The notes beneath the pieces are model-generated. The model was not told the DNA's origin, did not search any database, and saw only the letters and a program-made list of their open reading frames with translations. Positions 13,652-14,881 of a stretch of DNA of 14,881 nucleotides are shown one piece after another. The stretch is taken from positions 1-14,881 of the forward strand of contig DMLG01000139.1 of NCBI GenBank assembly GCA_003453455.1, written 5' to 3'. The stretch comes from Clostridiales bacterium. Its GTDB lineage: Bacteria > Bacillota > Clostridia > UBA1381. The translations under genes and the position numbers were made by a program. The stretch's first letter is position 1, and each line of letters begins with the position of its first letter.

Positions 13652-13680
13652 TTGACAATGTCAGGAAATAATGCTATACT
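13652..13680 (+). promoter_or_regulatory. promoter of the LRR protein gene
   Basis: TTGACA (13652-13657), 17-base spacer, TATACT (13675-13680), just after the ParC-like stop codon and 40 bases before the LRR start. A small inverted repeat (TGACA/TGTCA) spans the -35 and could be an operator, though it is too short to press. Read-through from the topoisomerase operon is also possible because no terminator intervenes. Confidence 0.75.
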
Positions 13681-13719
13681 GTTTTTAACGAAATATTAAT
13701 ATTTAAAGGAGTGTTTTAA

Positions 13720-14881
13720 ATGGTAAAGAAGCTTATTTCATCGGCACTTGCGCTGAGCCTTGTGTTCGGTACAGCGGCTGTATTGCCGGAAACGACGTTC
13801 ACAAGCGATAATATGATAACTGCAAGTGCAGCAGGTGCTCTGTCAGGTGCAGTTGATGATACTATCAACTGGGCGTATGACGGAAAGGGCAAGCTTACGC
13901 TTTCGGGTACGGGCTTTATTAATGAGATCGGCGAAGACTGCAAGCTGTTTGATAAAGTAAAAGCAGAGGATATAACAGAGCTTGTTATATCGGAAGGCAT
14001 TGAAGGTATAGGATATAAGGACTTATTTGACACGCTTGTAAATGTCAGCAAGATCACAGTTGCAGATTCAATTACAGATATGTGTGCCAATCCTTTTTAC
14101 AATACGAAGTGGTATAAGAATGCTTTGAAGAAAAACGATCTTGTTATCCTTAACGGTATCCTTATAGACGGCAGCAATGCCAAGGGCGATGTTGTTATCC
14201 CTGACGGTGTAAAAATGATTTGCGATGACGCATTTGTTGCCGATATTGACGGTCTTGGTGCTGATCTGGATAATAATGAGGATGGAAAATGGATAAGCAG
14301 CCGTACTTATGTTTATTACAATAAAAACATAAAAAGCGTAAAGCTGCCTGAATCCTTAAAGATAATCGGCAACAGAGCTTTTGCCGGCTGTTCGGATCTT
14401 AAAAAGATCAGCTTTCCCGACAGCTTAGAGAGAATAGGCGAGTGTGCTTTCGCCGCAACAAAGCTGCTCGACAGCAAAGAAAAGATCCAGTATATAGATA
14501 ACTGGCTGATAAAGGTAGATACCGAGGAGTCAAGCTCAAATAATTTTGAAATTGAAAACGCAAATAAAGTACATGACTTGAAGATCAAGGACGGTACAGT
14601 CGGTATTGCTGATTATGCAGCAGGGCTGTCAAATGATTATTTCAGCTCCGGCAGCCGCTGGACAACAGTGCTTGAATCTGTAACTATCCCCGGATCTGTA
14701 AGATATATAGGCAATTATGCCTTTAACCGCAGCCAGGATCTTAAAAGCATAACTATCCCGAAGGGCGTTGTTAAAATAGGCGACGGTGCTTTTGAATACT
14801 GCACATCTCTTAAAAAAATAACGATACCCTCAAGTGTAAAAATAATAGGATACTGGGCGTTTTATAATTGTTCATCGCTTA
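13720..14881 (+). CDS. secreted leucine-rich-repeat (BspA-type, LRR_5) protein, 3' truncated
   Basis: The first 387 codons are present; the frame runs off the window. AAAGGAG lies about eight bases before the ATG. MVKK plus a hydrophobic stretch (5-22) and an ASA/A site near residue 37 indicate a Sec signal peptide. Residues about 50-65 (WAYDGKGKLTLSGTG) match the opening module often seen before BspA-like repeats in Ruminococcus. LRR_5 units of about 23 residues follow: VKLPESLKIIGNRAFAGC near 207-224, ISFPDSLERIGECAFA, VTIPGSVRYIGNYAFN, ITIPKGVVKIGDGAFEYC and ITIPSSVKIIGYWAFYNC. Between the first two and last three units lies a longer irregular segment. Such proteins are exported and bind surfaces, glycans or other proteins; the ligand is unknown. 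Any C-terminal anchor or dockerin would be outside the window. Confidence 0.88.
   Translation, partial: MVKKLISSALALSLVFGTAAVLPETTFTSDNMITASAAGALSGAVDDTINWAYDGKGKLTLSGTGFINEIGEDCKLFDKVKAEDITELVISEGIEGIGYKDLFDTLVNVSKITVADSITDMCANPFYNTKWYKNALKKNDLVILNGILIDGSNAKGDVVIPDGVKMICDDAFVADIDGLGADLDNNEDGKWISSRTYVYYNKNIKSVKLPESLKIIGNRAFAGCSDLKKISFPDSLERIGECAFAATKLLDSKEKIQYIDNWLIKVDTEESSSNNFEIENANKVHDLKIKDGTVGIADYAAGLSNDYFSSGSRWTTVLESVTIPGSVRYIGNYAFNRSQDLKSITIPKGVVKIGDGAFEYCTSLKKITIPSSVKIIGYWAFYNCSSL

Noticed and set aside
13716..14090. 124-residue minus-strand frame at the start of the LRR gene
   Set aside because: The plus-strand frame has a signal peptide, ribosome site, promoter and LRR_5 repeats; the minus frame has none of these.
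1..14881. CRISPR array, toxin-antitoxin or defence island
   Set aside because: No spaced direct repeats, nuclease, toxin or transposase was recognised; apart from the regulators the genes are housekeeping or envelope types.

Overview
The window looks like chromosomal DNA of a low-to-mid GC Gram-positive anaerobe of class Clostridia, probably Oscillospiraceae/Ruminococcus-like. The basis is strong AGGAGG-type ribosome sites, consensus sigma-A promoters (TTGACA-17-TATAAT occurs twice), an IreB-family protein, a VanW/G5 cell-surface protein and a BspA-type leucine-rich secreted protein. No phage, transposase, CRISPR array or rRNA is visible.

Layout. (1) 1-1425: 3' two thirds of a YyaL/DUF255-type protein. 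(2) 1426-1746: a palindrome-rich spacer, then tRNA-Gln(CTG) and tRNA-Leu(GAG) on the minus strand behind a perfect consensus promoter. (3) 1924-2618: two small XRE-like regulators, closed by a terminator. (4) 2688-3710: ireB followed by a CpsB/YwqE-type PHP phosphoesterase, ending in a bidirectional terminator shared with the convergent topB. (5) 3724-8071, minus strand: a tight operon of a cysteine-cluster protein, a VanW-domain surface protein and topoisomerase III; topB appears to start at ATT. (6) 8245-13648, plus strand: a divergent operon encoding a type IIA topoisomerase (ParE-like and ParC-like subunits) with a multi-pass membrane protein between the two subunit genes. (7) 13720-end: a secreted LRR_5 protein with its own promoter, cut by the window edge.

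How the genes fit together. Two DNA topoisomerases, type IA TopB and type IIA ParE/ParC, are driven from back-to-back promoters in one 173-base intergenic region, so DNA topology is the main theme of the right two thirds. Several products act at the envelope: the VanW protein, the PHP phosphatase (capsule/exopolysaccharide type), IreB (cell-wall stress signalling), the membrane protein inside the topoisomerase operon and the LRR protein.

The least ordinary points are the membrane protein between the two topoisomerase subunit genes, the apparent ATT start of topB, the departure of ireB from its usual alaS-ireB-ruvX setting, and a change in codon use near 8.2-9 kb. The last could reflect horizontal transfer, different expression levels or a chimeric assembly. 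I do not see a clear new defence or mobile system here.
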